This document shows, in pieces, positions 1 through 12,163 of a DNA stretch of 64,000 nucleotides. The position numbers and the translations under genes are program-made. The stretch is from Salticus scenicus (Eukaryota; Arthropoda; Arachnida; Araneae; Salticidae), in contig OZ005649.1 of assembly GCA_963930645.1 (NCBI GenBank), positions 79,389,626 to 79,453,625 of the forward strand. Reading direction: 5' to 3'. The notes below the pieces were generated by a model. That model worked only from the letters and a program-made list of their open reading frames with translations, was not told the origin of the DNA and ran no database searches. Every line of letters begins with the position of its first letter. Within the stretch, counting starts at the first letter, position 1.

Positions 1-2380
1 ATTGAAGGCTCTCACATCCGCTTCTGTAAAATTAAAATAGCCAGACAGATATTTGGGAACGTGAGTATGGCGCTACTGCATGCATTAGGCACCGAGACTC
101 CACATAGTTCTGATTATATAAGGCGTTGTCGAAAGGACTAAGGACCCAAAGATTTCCATGTGTATAACGATTGTGTTTGTGCGTGTGTTTGTTTAAGGGG
201 ATACCGCATGTAATTGGGGCATTGACTCAGCACGCTTCAGATGCGGGAGGGGGGGGGCTCTGCTGAAGGAAACAAAAATCCAAACAAGGCTTTTTCGCGG
301 ATTTTTTTTTTTTCAAGATTTTTACATTAATAAGTTATATGAAATTTTGAGAATTAATTTAAATACAGCGAGGACAAATTCTGCTTGTAGATTATGAAAT
401 GCTTTTTCATAAAATGCAGTTTATATATGTTCTAACATATGTGATCCTAGGAATTTGAATTAAGTGCTTTTTTTTTTTTTTACCCTATTTGCTTCAGACA
501 GCGATTTTGGCGTCGGTACGGTTTTTTTTTTTTTTTTTTTCTTGTATCACTTTGAATGACATTCAGACATTTTTCTTTTAATCTAAATGTATAAATCTGA
601 CAGTTTGTCATTCTATCAGTCTGGAATTTTAGTATAGATTATTATATTTTATCAAGAATTTGGTACACTTATTAATAAGGACAAATTCTTGCTAACGCCG
701 AATTTTTTGTTCAATCGGATAACTGGTTTAAAAGGTATTAAGTAAAAACCCCGTAAAAGAAAACCAAATTGATGCCAAAAATAAATATATAAATAAATAT
801 ATTTCTTTCTTTTATTTATAAAAAAAATGAATGTGCAAACATTACATAAAATTAGTAAAAAAAAAAATTGAGAAATATCGTGCTAAAGAATCGTAACAGT
901 TCCAGCATCGAACCACCTGGCGAAATCTGAAATTTGGCACCGAAGTAGCTCAGACGTTTCTTGCCAAGACCTTCATATAGGCAATTGCAATAACATTTCA
1001 ATTTATCCTCAAAATGGCAACAAAAATTTAAAATTCGCAAAAAGACTACGTTTCTTAAGCTATACCAAAGAAATTTCAAGAAATGAATATAATAACCGAT
1101 GTTGAGGATTGAAACATAGTTACTGCATGCTTTATACGGATAAATAACTTAAAGTTCTGTCGTACTAAATGATTTAAATGATCAATGACAAAAAAATAAA
1201 ATTTAATATCGTGTTGAATACGTGTAGGTTTCTAGTATAATTGTGTTTTACAGGGTGTTTCATACATACATATATATATATATATATACACGTTTGTTGG
1301 TCTTTTTTTTTTTTTTTTTTTTTTTTATTAACCTGCCTTCGGTACAAAACAATCATTCAAAATTACAATATAGTATAACAGGTTCTTAACATTTCTGGGG
1401 TTTCAAGATATTGCATTATGTATTTTCAAAAATAGTCAACAGTATGTATTGATTCGAAAATGTTTCCATTAATTGTCCATCATTATTTGGATTTTAATTA
1501 AAGTAAATCGCATATTGTTTTCAACATATTTTACCAGTAAAAACGAAATAGTAAAATCATAAGTTTTTAAAGAAATAACATAACATATTTATTTAACATA
1601 TAATACATTTTATAAGACGAAATCTTAAATTAACTGAAATTGATAAAAACATTTTTTTAAGTGTAATTAAGAGATTGTGCTAAGAAAAAGAGTTATACTT
1701 ATTAGAAAAAGTTCAAAAATAAAATTTTGAAAGTTCAAAGAGAAAGCTTTATTCTAAAATCTCGACAAAAGATTTAGCTATAATATACAGAAAACATAAA
1801 ACAGATTTAGACATTTAGGTATGTAGATGTAGGGTTTAAGACCAATTCACTTTTATCCCAGGCCTAATTAAAAAGCACTATGTAGGTGTTCTTTAATATC
1901 CTAATCCGTATATAAGCGTGTTTTATGTTTTATGAATATTTTAGCTAAACTTTTTGTCGGCGTTCAGAATATACTGGTAAATTATCATAGTTATTTATTT
2001 ATTTAACAAAATAGTATATTTTGTATACAAAATAAATTATTAATTATTATATGTGTATAATAATTAATTAAATGGTTTCAGATTATTAGTAACATAAAGC
2101 AAACATTAGAAAGACCACAGACTAAGGAATCAACTAGACCTGGCAAGACGATTACCTGGTATGGAGTGAACATGAAGCTACTGTAAGGTCCTTAGATAGA
2201 GTGACTTCTTTTTTTTTCATTGAATTTGGGGACAAAGATGGCGGTGTCCTTGAATTTCGAGAACAAAATATAAATATATATATATCACCTTAAATTGTAA
2301 AAATTTACTAATTTTTATATATAAAGTACTTAAAAGAACTTATTTCAGCTTATTTATTATACATATAATAAATTACTATA
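1..2380. other. AT-rich non-coding DNA
   Basis: No gene is supported here. The stretch has poly-T runs (301-313, 470-481, 523-540, 1303-1326), a short G run near 248-256 and short TA repeats. Around 2119-2150 there is a reverse-complement copy of a motif that also occurs near 2561-2587 and 4530-4555, so part of this block belongs to the repeat family of the neighbouring tandem duplication. Confidence 0.6.
938..1012. repeat. Repeat fragment shared with 6281-6345
   Basis: The core GAAGTAGCTCAGACGTTTC followed by TTGCCAAG recurs with two changes near 6284-6312, and a shorter version appears near 59012. The GTAGCTCAG core resembles a tRNA D-arm, so this could be an old SINE fragment. That is inference from one short core; no B box was found beside it. 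Confidence 0.35.
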
Positions 2381-3076
2381 ATAAAACATTAATAACTTTA
2401 TAACTGGCGTCCCCAAATGTGTTGTAAATTTTAGGGACGAGAGTAGTTTTGTCCTCGAGATTCGAAGACATATGGTCAGCCTATTCTTAGAGCGCAGACT
2501 AAGCTCGTACTAATATGATTGCTCAGTTGCAGTTGAGACTTCACTTTTAGAACACTACTGCCGGGTCTTGTTGATTCCTTAGTCTATGAGAAAAACATTA
2601 AGATGTTTTTCATACAGTTGTATTGCTACGATTCTGTGTTACTTGTAGAAGAGGCTATAAATTTCCGAGTGTGGCATGTGCAGCCTATAATTGCACCAAC
2701 AGACCATCTAAGAAGACTCCTGGAATTAATAAAACATTAATAACTTTATAACTGGCGTCCCCAAATGTGTTGTAAATTTTAGGGACGAGAGTAGTTTTGT
2801 CCTCGAGATTCGAGGACATATGGTCAGCCTATTCTTAGAGCGCAGTCTATGCTCGTCCTAATATGATTGCTCAGTTGCAGTTGAGACTTCACTTTTAGAA
2901 CAGTATTGCCGGGTCTTGTTGATTCCTTAGTCTATGAACAAAACATTAAGATGTTTTTCATACAGTTGTGTTGCTACGATTCTGTGTTACTTGTAGAAGA
3001 GGCTATAAATTTCCGAATGTGGCATGTGCAGCCTATTGTTGCACCAAAAGACCATCTAAGAAGGCTCCTGGAATTA
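2381..3076. repeat. 348-base tandem duplication
   Basis: Two copies (2381-2728 and 2729-3076) follow each other directly, differing at only a few per cent of positions. Each starts with AATAAAACATTAATAAC and ends with CTGGAATT. Diverged partial copies lie at about 4367-4560 in the same orientation and 2119-2270 inverted, so the unit derives from an older repeat with internal inverted symmetry. The short open frame in the second copy (2906-3100) also exists in the first with a few changes and has no recognisable product. Confidence 0.85.
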
Positions 3077-4618
3077 CGATTCACAAGTAAATTGCACTAA
3101 ATATACTTGATTACCAAAAAGTGTCCATATTTATTTTAGCGTTAAGAGATGTGGTAGGCATTTGCCAGACAGACATTGTAGATTACCCATTACTTCATTA
3201 AATATAATATGTTACATATATAATGACCTACACATATATAATACATATATAATACCCCACTGAGTACCATTTCTCCGAAGGTTGGGGAGGAGGGGAAGCG
3301 ATGCACTAAATATAAACTTTATTTTACTGATTGACTATTTATAACATATATATACGTTTATATTATTTCACATTGCAAAATTAAAAAGTAATTCTCATTT
3401 TGTACATTAATTCGAAATTTTCCCGATTCTGAATTAAAAATTATAAGAAAATTGGATGACAACGCCCCCTTGTTGAGCAAGTTGTTCCCTAGATGTAATC
3501 AACAACAGCTTAAGTCAATATTTAACTAAATATCAAGTTTGTTTAAACTTTGTTCAGTGGTTTGTGAGAAGCAGCATCCACAAACTTTGTGGCACATAGA
3601 CAGACATTTAACTTCTCAAATGGTCAAATCATGATCGGGAAATCTCAAAACGTGTAAATCCATCAAAAACCGGAACTCGAAAAATTTTTACGAAACAATA
3701 TTTTTTTCTTGTGCATATAGAATTAGTAAATGGATAAGATAAGACGATATCTGAATATATATAAATTTAGTTCTATATTTTAGTGTGCTGTTATTGTTTT
3801 AGTTCTATTAACTGCTAAATTTTAAGATTAAATTTTATTACGTTATCTATTATTTATATATATATATATATAATATAACAGTTCGAAATAGTTTTAGAAA
3901 CAGTTTTATTTGACATATATTTCTCTGTGAGAGACCCCCCCCCCTCCTTTTGAAGCAGATATAAGCAGTTTTTTAAGTAGATAGAGTAAGTGCACTAGTT
4001 AGACCAATCTCTGAGGTTTTTAATGTTCTAGTCATCAGAAAATATTTTTAGAAATCATAAGTTAGTACATATGGCATGAAAGACATTCAGAACCACATAT
4101 ATGTTAAAATATATACATTTGATAACAATTATTTTTTTTATGAATTTTTATTTGACACCCACTCAATGTTCCAGTGTTTGACACTTCTAGTTATACCAGT
4201 TATTAGCAACCTATGCTCCAGTGTTTGACATAAAGTGTTAAAATTCTAAAATGTAAAATATATGATTTTGTTATTTTTGTTATTTATTAATTCTTTCGGG
4301 ATAGATGTCAATTACTGGAGCATGCCAATCACTGGAGTACCTAACCTATTACGTTGTTACTGGTTTTTTGCTCATCCTAATATGCCCGCCAGTCGCTCTA
4401 AGCGCTGTACAGTTACTTCACTTTCGTCCTATACCAGATAGTCGTCTTGGCGAGTCTAGTTGATTCCTGGTTTTGCTCGTCCTAATATTACAGTTGAGAC
4501 TTCACTTTTAGAATCGCCATGTCGAGTCTAGTTGATTCCTTAGTCTGTCAGAAAAATTATAAATTACAATGAAGTTCTCTTTGACATTTTTTTTAAGCTA
4601 TTGTTTCCACAGCCACGG
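3077..4618. other. AT-rich DNA with old repeat tails
   Basis: No coding sequence is seen. A segment near 3540-3700 contains a small hairpin (CCACAAA/TTTGTGG) followed by CATAGACAGACATTTAAC, a style of sequence common at the tails of arthropod transposons. A 10-base C run is at 3935-3944. The region 4367-4560 holds degenerate copies of the 348-base repeat. Confidence 0.45.
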
Positions 4619-4715
4619 AAAGCTCTTAACGGCTAGGTCGACGACCGCGACATGGTATCAAACCCGGTGCCTTTCGAATTCCAGATTTGATAGCAGATCT
4701 TCTCGGCCACAAGTG
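4619..4715 (-). repeat. tRNA-derived SINE fragment
   Basis: Read on the minus strand, a Pol III A box (TGGCCGAGAAG, 4709-4699) is followed 34 bases later by a B box (GGTTTGATACC, 4664-4654). The A box resembles that of Ser/Leu-type tRNAs. There is no matching acceptor stem, so this is a tRNA-derived repeat, not a working tRNA. It lies just downstream of the Ig exon on the same strand, inside the presumed intron. Confidence 0.55.
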
Positions 4716-4879
4716 GGATTGAAAATTTAAGAATGTGAAATAAGAGATTTTGATAGCAATGAATTCACAACGCTGATTTATAAAATTTTACAAAAATTGT
4801 TAAAATAAGCGCATTCTATTACATGTATATTTAAAAATGTTTTGCTATTTTTAGGAGCATTTACAGAAAAATAGCTCAC

Positions 4880-5042
4880 CTTCCACTGCTGACAGTGATA
4901 TCTCTTTCGCCAGGTGATTGCCATGTTAGTCTGGTGGCGCCACTTTCATTTCCTGCCACGCAAGTAATAAAAAAACTGTCCCCTGTAAAAAAAGCTTGGT
5001 ATATTCCATCTGGTTCCAGTCGCAACTTGTTTTGATGGGAGC
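4880..5042 (-). CDS. Internal exon of an immunoglobulin-superfamily gene (NCAM/fasciclin-2-like)
   Basis: This 163-base stretch behaves as an internal exon on the minus strand. It is preceded by a pyrimidine-rich acceptor ending TATTTTCAG and followed by a good donor, GGAAG|GTGAGC. One frame is open throughout, with two bases of a split codon at each end. It starts SHQNKLRLEPDGIYQAF, continues with GDSFFITCVAGN and ends LTWQSPGERDITVSSGR. The spacing from the cysteine of FITC to the tryptophan of LTW fits the B and C strands of an Ig domain, so this would be the first half of one domain, with the second cysteine in the next exon at lower coordinates. Splitting of an Ig domain between exons and the motif style suggest a cell-adhesion protein of the fasciclin-2/NCAM type, but that name is inference. 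No partner exon was recognised in the window, so the flanking introns are very long or the exon is isolated. Confidence 0.72.
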
Positions 5043-5928
5043 CTGAAAATATCAAAATGAAAAGCTTAATAAATTAAAAAAGCAATCTTCCTATTGTCAA
5101 CATAATTTTAATTAGCAGTTGAAAACGTAATTTTATTTTAAAAACACACATTAAAGTTTTTTTGTTTTTTTTTAAATTAAAGTTACATTTGAAAAATCGA
5201 CTTATAACATAAGCAAATAATTAATAGTAAATGTCTGACAGAGTCATTTAGATTAATATTAAAAGTAATTGTTTAATCTTCTTAAACACAACTAAACTAT
5301 TTAAATTAATAGTTTTTAGATAAGTAACTCAGCGCCAATTACTAATTAAAATTATTTTCCCCGTTCAATGCAAACCATTTTCATGTTAGAGAAGCATGAC
5401 ACTAAATGACAAAAGAAAGTAAATTTTCTCTATAAGTAACATCTAACTTTTTTATTTTTTCTGATTTTATTTTAATTTTTTAGTCGGGAAAAAAATAAAA
5501 ATAAAAGTCGACAACTTTTTTTTTTTTCCTTCTTTCTAACTGTATGCATTAAAAAATATTTCGGCGTTAAATTTTTTTGTCTGCGACCGCATTTCCACAA
5601 ACGGGACGGTCCACGGGTCATGCATATGTTTGCCGAATAATCCAAAGAACACATTTATCGTGGGTAGAAATTTCTATCAACCAAATTATGAATTAAAAAT
5701 TATTAATTTGCCATCTTGCAAATAGTTCTCTTATTACGTCACTTTTCCTTGAAAAATTAAAATGTAGTCAAAGTTGTAATGTAAGAAATAAAATAAAATG
5801 AATGTCTTTTTTGCTATGAGTAACAACAAAATTTAATGACATCAAATAAATAAAAATCATTATCTTAGATTATTTAATGAAAAAATGAATTTACAATTGT
5901 AAATTATTGTCTGCAGATATTTTTCTTC

Positions 5929-5960
<32 letters not shown>

Positions 5961-6366
5961 TGAAAAATTTAAAAATTGGAAATTTGGAAATTTGGCATCC
6001 TAAAATATTTAGAATAATGAAAACATAAAAAAAAAAAAAAAAGATATTTTAAAAATATTTGGTAAATATTTAATCCAGATGAAATGAAAATTATTTTATA
6101 TTTAATTCTTTACTAAACAAATATTGCTATAGAGTTTAAAATAAAGACCAGAAATTTTTTAAATGAAATCTAAAAGGCAACAACTTAGATAAAGATTTAG
6201 CTTTTCTCAAAACGTATTTAAACGATTTGCTAAATGAGATCATTTCTAATACGAACAATTTGGCAATTTTTAAATTTAGAGATGAAGTAGCTCGGACGTT
6301 TCTCGCCAAGGAATTCATTTCTGCAACCACGATAGTCATTTTAACTCTGACCATTCCTTAAATATG
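5043..6366 (-). other. Presumed intron sequence upstream of the Ig exon
   Basis: This AT-rich DNA lies on the 5' side of the Ig exon when read on the minus strand. It contains poly-A runs at 5934-5960 and 6029-6042 and a GC-richer patch at 5570-5690. That patch is open in one minus-strand frame for about 40 codons but lacks credible splice sites, so it was not called an exon. A repeat fragment shared with 938-1012 is at 6281-6345. Confidence 0.4.
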
Positions 6367-6836
6367 CACTGAGAAAAAATTCATACATCTAGAATCTAAA
6401 TTGTGGCTCTAGAAAAAATAGTTCCATGTCATACTTATAAATTCTAGTCCCCTTGGAAAGCGAGTTCTAGAAGCCTCTATTAGAATTCTAGAGCGTTTGC
6501 CTATATTCTCGAGGGCAAAGTTAATTAAAAATCTCTGAAAATAAATGAGACTACAAGAGGCGGGTTTCTGCAACTATAATCTTAGTTTATTACCACATTC
6601 TAGAAAATCAAGCGGGAATTTCTCGCAATATTAATAATTCAGAACATTTAGAGTATTCAGAATATTGTTTCACCATCTAGAAATGTGTAGACTAGAAATT
6701 CTCGATAATTTCGTCTATTCATTTTATTGGCTTACCTTATGTGCATAGCTCGGAAATCTATATTTCTAGTTAAGGGATTTAGAAAATGGGCACTTATTCA
6801 CTCTAGAGAAAGGCGGTATATTTTTTTTTCTCAGTG
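6367..6836 (+). mobile_element. MITE, CACTGAGAAAAA family, copy 1
   Basis: A 470-base element bounded by inverted ends CACTGAGAAAAAA and TTTTTTCTCAGTG. It has no coding capacity. Two more copies are in the window (37501-37975 same orientation, 16770-17162 inverted and truncated). The interior is rich in TCTAGAA motifs, several forming TTCTAGAA. No target duplication is obvious. The superfamily cannot be assigned from this sequence alone. Confidence 0.85.
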
Positions 6837-6999
6837 TATATAGATAAAATGGTGCAATGATAACTATAACTAGTGGATCTGCAGATCAGGAGCCTCAACG
6901 TCTTATTTGCCTCACAATTACTCAACAGATTATTTTTGGAGGGCTGCTGCCCCTCTCAACCTCCGATTCCCCCCCCCCCCCCGTTCTATCTCTCTTTCT

Positions 7000-8305
7000 A
7001 CAACTATCTGTATATATGTATTCCTAATAACTGATAGTCTTGTGTTAACTCCCTGTAATTCATAAATACTTGTACCAAATTTCATGCAAAATGATTACAT
7101 AACATATCGGAATTATTTTATGTAACCCTGTAAATTAATTATCAATTCTATGCCCACACTTTCCCACAGAAAAAAACATGTTTTTTTTTTTTATTATTAT
7201 TATTATTTTTTTTTTATTATTCTAATAAAATTACATTATATTTAATAGTATGTAAACATGTTAAAATACACTTTCAAGAAATGCCGACTATTGACCGTAA
7301 TAGTACAATATTCTTTTTTATATCCCAGAAAAAGAGCAAGAGTAATTATATACTTTATAAAAGGATATACCTATTTAATTATTTGTAACTCATTAATACT
7401 TCAACCTAATCTGACAACATTTGGATGATTATAGAATGTCACCCGTATTCGTTTGTGTGGTCCCGTAAATAAATCATTTAGTCTATACGTATCCTTTTTT
7501 TAGAGTAAACATGCTTTTATACATCTTGATAATGTATGATAATTCCATTATATTAAATGCAGATTAAACGCGTTAAAACACGCTTATATAAAAATTTGTC
7601 TATAGGCAATAATGTCATGAAACTGTTTTGTGTGTCTCTGTAAACGAACCATAAACGAAATATTGTATACATCAGTAAAAACTATTCAACTTATTTTACG
7701 TTTAAAATGAATAATTGTTCGAAGTTGGACATAATTTCGATGATTGCATGATATTGTCGGAACACTTTTGTAAAGTCCTGCATAAAAAATTATTAGAAAG
7801 CCTGAAAGTACATATTGTCTGCAGAAAACATAAGTTTAAGCATCTCAGTAATGTACGCCAATATCATTTTGTTGATTTGAAAGTAATAATGTTAAAATGC
7901 GTTTAAACGAAATTCACCCAATATGCCGTATTGATAAGAATTTTGGCGTGTCCCTGTACGCAATCCTTAAAAAATATAGACTTAAAAAAATATGCAGCTA
8001 TTTCTGTAGAGAGTCTGAACGTGTCAATTTGCAAGTAAATCGTATGTTTTTTTGCGGCCGATATTGCGGTACATACAAATTCCGTATATAGGCCGTAATG
8101 ATAAGAAAAATGTTGGTGTGTTTCTGTACACGAACTACAAATGGAATACACATCCGAAACTATACAGCTAATTCCGTGTGGCTTCTAAGCATATATACCA
8201 AACTGCATGTCAATAGCGTGAACTTGCGGCCTCTATCGCGGTACATACATTTTTGTTCCATAGGCCATAATATTAAGAAATATAAATTGGCGTGTGTCTA
8301 TACAC
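7000..8305 (+). repeat. Array of ~172-base tandem monomers, left part
   Basis: Degenerate monomers recur about every 171-174 bases. Each is marked by a GTGTCCCTGTACACGAAC-like core, seen near 7452, 7626, 7945, 8117 and 8290, usually preceded by AGGCCATAATGATAAGAA. Monomers become more degenerate towards 7000. The last one is cut after CTATACAC at 8305 by the 9.8-kb element; the array resumes in register at 18114. No product is expected; open frames across it are by-products of the repeat. Confidence 0.8.
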
Positions 8306-8423
8306 CAGGGTGGGCCGAAAAATTGATATTTTCGATAAGCGACTTCTAATAGCAAAAAAAAAAGTACTTTGGCATCCTCAATTTGGAAAAAATAATAAAA
8401 AATAAATAAATATTTATTTCTTA

Positions 8424-8435
8424 ATTCGCGCATGA
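8424..8435 (+). promoter_or_regulatory. Subterminal motif of hAT-like end
   Basis: ATTCGCGCATGA lies about 120 bases inside the left end of the outer element. Near-identical GTTCGCGCATGA motifs lie in both arms of the inner element (15427, 15598, and inverted at 17279 and 17447). Repeated subterminal motifs of this kind are typical transposase-binding sites in hAT elements; binding here is inference. Confidence 0.4.
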
Positions 8436-9066
8436 CCTTCAAAGTTCGGAAAAATGATTAAAAGTGGTCAAATTTCAAAAACTTATATTGAAATACAAAT
8501 ATTATTACTTTTTGTTCTAATGCCTTTTTATTGCCTCCTTTTAACACTATTTGCATATATCTTTACAATTTTTTATATTATTTTACAGTTTTTAGATCGC
8601 CGTAAACTCGTAAATTTAATCAAAATTCGACTTTTTTATTGTTCTTTTAAAAAACGCATCCCTCTCGCTAGAAAACCTAATGAATCGAATATTTCGTTAT
8701 ATACGAAGACATTTCTTTCTTTGTAGTTAATAAAAGTAGGTGATTGGAACAGATAATACGTAAATTTGGTTAGCAAATCATCAGACTCTGACACCGTAGA
8801 CACTTCAAACAACGAGCCACGGGAATTCCTTTTTCATTCTCCATTCTCATTTTATCATATTTAAGCAGGTTAGATTAAATTATTTTGTTAAATTGTAAAT
8901 TTACAGTAGTGCTTTAAAAACTATTTGATGTTGTATTTGTGTTATGTTACCCTTACTGCCATTAGTAACGGGCAATCAGACTATCTATCAGACAATACTT
9001 TGCGTATTCGTTTTATTTTTATTTACTTATTTATCTATATTTGGTGGGTGTTTACCAATAAAAGAA

Positions 9067-9129
9067 ATGGATACGAACATTTTTCCAACATATGAGGATG
9101 TACTTTTATGTTGTTTTAATAAAAGGTAG
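9067..9129 (+). pseudogene. Possible N-terminal fragment of the outer element's transposase
   Basis: An ATG opens the short peptide MDTNIFPTYEDVLLCCFNKR, ended by a TAG that also forms part of a possible splice donor (AAAAG|GTAGCG). Its place inside the left end, on the same strand as the better-supported transposase fragments, and its protein-like composition suggest a first coding exon. There is no homologous stretch in the inner element's surviving gene to compare with, so this is weakly supported. Confidence 0.25.
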
Positions 9130-9394
9130 CGATTGGCTTTATATTCTAAGAAAATGCCTGATTTTTTATTTTTTATTTTTTATTTTTTACTATTGCTGAT
9201 TAGGTTAGTTCACGAATACAGGAGTTAATCCGGAAAGCTTCAATACCAACTGTGTTCCATATACTAGAATAGAATAATAATTAAAATACTTTTATAATTC
9301 ATGTTTTAGTTTAGGAAAGTCTTATAACACAGACAATGCTGAAAGCCTCTTAAAAACAAGAACGCAAAATCATGCGGTACGCATTGATTATTAA

Positions 9395-11223
9395 CACTTT
9401 CCAAATGTACGTAATTGTTGTATTGTATGATTTTCAATACTCTTTGCCTACGTAATCACACAGAGATCAGACAGTAGTTCTGAAAGTCATACAGATAGAC
9501 TAATTGAATTCCTAATCATTCTTAAACATTGTTAGAAAGTGTTAAAAATGCTCAACTCTAAAGAAAACGTAGTCCTGATATTCTAATTGCGGACCATAAT
9601 GTATCTGAATATTTTAATGTAGCCCTGTTAATCTGAAGGATAACAAAATCATATTGTGTGCAAAGTATTATTTTAGAATATTAAAAATCAATGTCAACTT
9701 CTTTATGATTTTTACAATAGAAAGTTCTTTAAATGTAATTTTTAAATTGTCTGTCTTAAAATGCAATGCATTGAAATTTTTTGGGTGTTCCTGTACATAA
9801 GCCTGTTGCACAGGATCTATTAATGTCACTTAAAATAGGGAACATCTTCCGAAGTGAATTTGAATAACATATATATAATTTTCTAAAAATTCTGAAAATA
9901 TTTATGGACGCTGGGGCGAGCAAATACACAAAAAGACAGATGGACAGTCGGAAGGATAGGTTCTTAAACTAAAATGTAAATCCCACTTTAAAAAAAAAAA
10001 AAATGTTATATGGCTTAATGTAAACGAAAATGCAATTTCAGCAAATTTATAATAAAAGCTTTTAGTGTACGGAATATTTTTTGTGTGGCCCTGTAAATCT
10101 GATGCTAATCATACTGCATTCTGTAGAAAGCATTATTTTGTGCATATAAATAACATATTTATTTTTACTTTTTTAATGATTTGTTTAAAGTAAAGTTATT
10201 AAAATTTGGTTTATAGAAATACCTTTCAGAGAACGTATGCTTTGGAATACTTTTGGCTGTCCCTGTACACAAACCAGTGGTAGTATTTATTCCATTTTGT
10301 ATAGCAAACATCCCATAGTGAACTTGAACAACATATTTCAATTTCATTGAAATTTGTTTTTAAATAAAAAAGGAATTAAAATACAGTTCATTAAAATACC
10401 TCTCATAGAACACAATGCTTTCGAATACTTTTAGGTGTCCCTGTACACAAGCCAGTAGAGATAATCACTACATTTTCAATAGGAAACAACCGATAGTGAA
10501 GTTCAATATCATATATCAGTTTCAAGAAATGCCATGCATATTTACGTGAGTTAGAGTACGGATAGACAGACGGACATACAGAGAAACAGAAGTCATTAAT
10601 CTTTTTAACCTTATTGGAAAGTGATAAAAACGATTAATATAAATGAGAATGCAATTCCAACAAATTTTTAAAAATAACCATTAATGTAACTGAATATTTT
10701 TGTGTGGCTTTGTAAATCTAATGCTAATCCTACTGTATTCCATGGAAAGCATTCTTTTGTGGAAATGAAAAATATATTTTAGTTTTTATTAAGATTTGTG
10801 AAAAGTAAAGTTTTTTAAATTTGGTTTATAGAAATACCTCTCAAAGAAGGCAAGGCTTAGGAATACTTTCGGGTGTCCCTGTATACATACCAATGACGGT
10901 ATTTACTCATTTTCAATGGGAAACATCCAATATTGGACTTGAATCACATATTTCAATTTCATTATGATTGGTATAAAGTAATGGTATTAAAATAGAGTTT
11001 ATAGAAATACCTATTATAGGATACAATGCTTTGGAAAACATTTGGGTGTCCCTGTACACAAACCAGTAAAGGTGTTCACTCCATTTTCAATAGGGAACAT
11101 CTTATATTGAACATGAATAACATATATCGTTTTCAAGAAATTCCATAAATATTTACGGGAGTTAGAGCACGGACAGACAGAAAAACCGAAGTCATAAAAA
11201 CCTTTCAGCATTGTTGGAAAGTG
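9395..11223. mobile_element. TTAA-flanked element carrying tandem monomers
   Basis: TTAA at 9391-9394 and 11224-11227 flanks inverted ends CACTTTCCAAATG and CAACAATG-type (right end reads TTGTTGGAAAGTG). Inside are diverged ~175-base monomers with CCCTGTAAATC or TGTCCCTGTACAC cores near 9610, 9786, 10085, 10258, 10434, 10697, 10868 and 11046. Three successive monomers plus a spacer form a higher-order unit of about 612 bases (10085 to 10697, 10258 to 10868, 10434 to 11046). Segments reading GGACAGACAG precede internal copies of the right end. TTAA targets suggest piggyBac-type mobilisation, but no transposase is present. It interrupts the outer hAT-like element's gene region. Confidence 0.6.
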
Positions 11224-11897
11224 TTAAAAAAGGTGAAAGCTTCATTGCCGATGCTAAATCAAAGTTGCTGGTTGTTTCCGCATGTAAATTCACAATCACC
11301 TTTTCTTGCTTTCGTGGGGAAAACCAGAGTTCCCGTGACAGTCCTGTAAACACTGATTTTAAATGTGAAAAAGAGAAACAAAAATCCCCTTTCGAACTAA
11401 CATTTTTGTATGACCAACGAAATACTAAAAACACTTATATTAGTATTCTAGACAGAAAAGAAAAATAAAGACCGAGATAGAAGGGACATAGAAAATTAGT
11501 AAATCAATATTGAAAAACTAGTTTAATTAGTTCTTCCGACGATTCAATTGTAAATGTACATATTACGAAATCATTTAAAGAAACAACAAAAGAAGGTTAC
11601 GTTTCTATTGCTTAAACATCTAAAACTCAAATGAAAATTGAGTTATCTGCGACGACTGCAATGAGTGGCAGGTTTAGAATTTTTTGACATGAAAATAGCT
11701 TCTACTGCGTCTGCCGTTTAAAAGATGTTGGACTGATTAGTGACGAAATTCCTTTTTTGCTAATCCTGAGAACTTGTTGTTCACCATCGGAGTGGGCATC
11801 AGACGTTATATAAGAGAGTTATCCTGCAGAAGAATACTCAAGGCAAGAGACCAACCGTCATGACATATTTCTGCATCTAAGAGAATTTCTTCTCCTA

Positions 11898-12126
11898 CAC
11901 TGCAAAAAAAGAAACCCGTTAAAGTACAGGAAAAATCTGGAAACTGAGGTGCCAGTATTTTTCCGTCAAATATACAGTTTAAAATCGTAAAATTGTATTA
12001 CTGACATATATTTGACGCAGGAAACCTGTAAATCAAACAGGTTTTTTATTAAAAGTACAGTTTTGTCATGTATATTTGACGGAGAAATACTGTCACCCCA
12101 GCTGCCAAATTTTTCCTGTACTTTAA

Positions 12127-12163
<37 letters not shown>

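Noticed and set aside
5560..5690. GC-richer minus-strand patch with an open frame near the Ig exon (contains HDPWTVPFVEMRSQ)
   Set aside because: The upstream candidate acceptor lacks a pyrimidine tract and the frame ends in a stop without a donor, so an exon cannot be supported.
7897..8349. Overlapping frames on both strands in the monomer array
   Set aside because: The same peptides recur at 18.07-18.67 kb because the DNA is a tandem repeat; there is no protein-level constraint to see.
8454..8726. 90-codon plus-strand frame just inside the outer element
   Set aside because: It overlaps the terminal inverted repeat, is rich in F, L and I, and matches nothing I recognise; best explained by AT composition.
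11808..11880. TATATAAG followed by an ATG about 45 bases on, resembling a core promoter
   Set aside because: It lies within the decayed transposase coding region (after PENLLFTIG) and the ATG opens only five codons.
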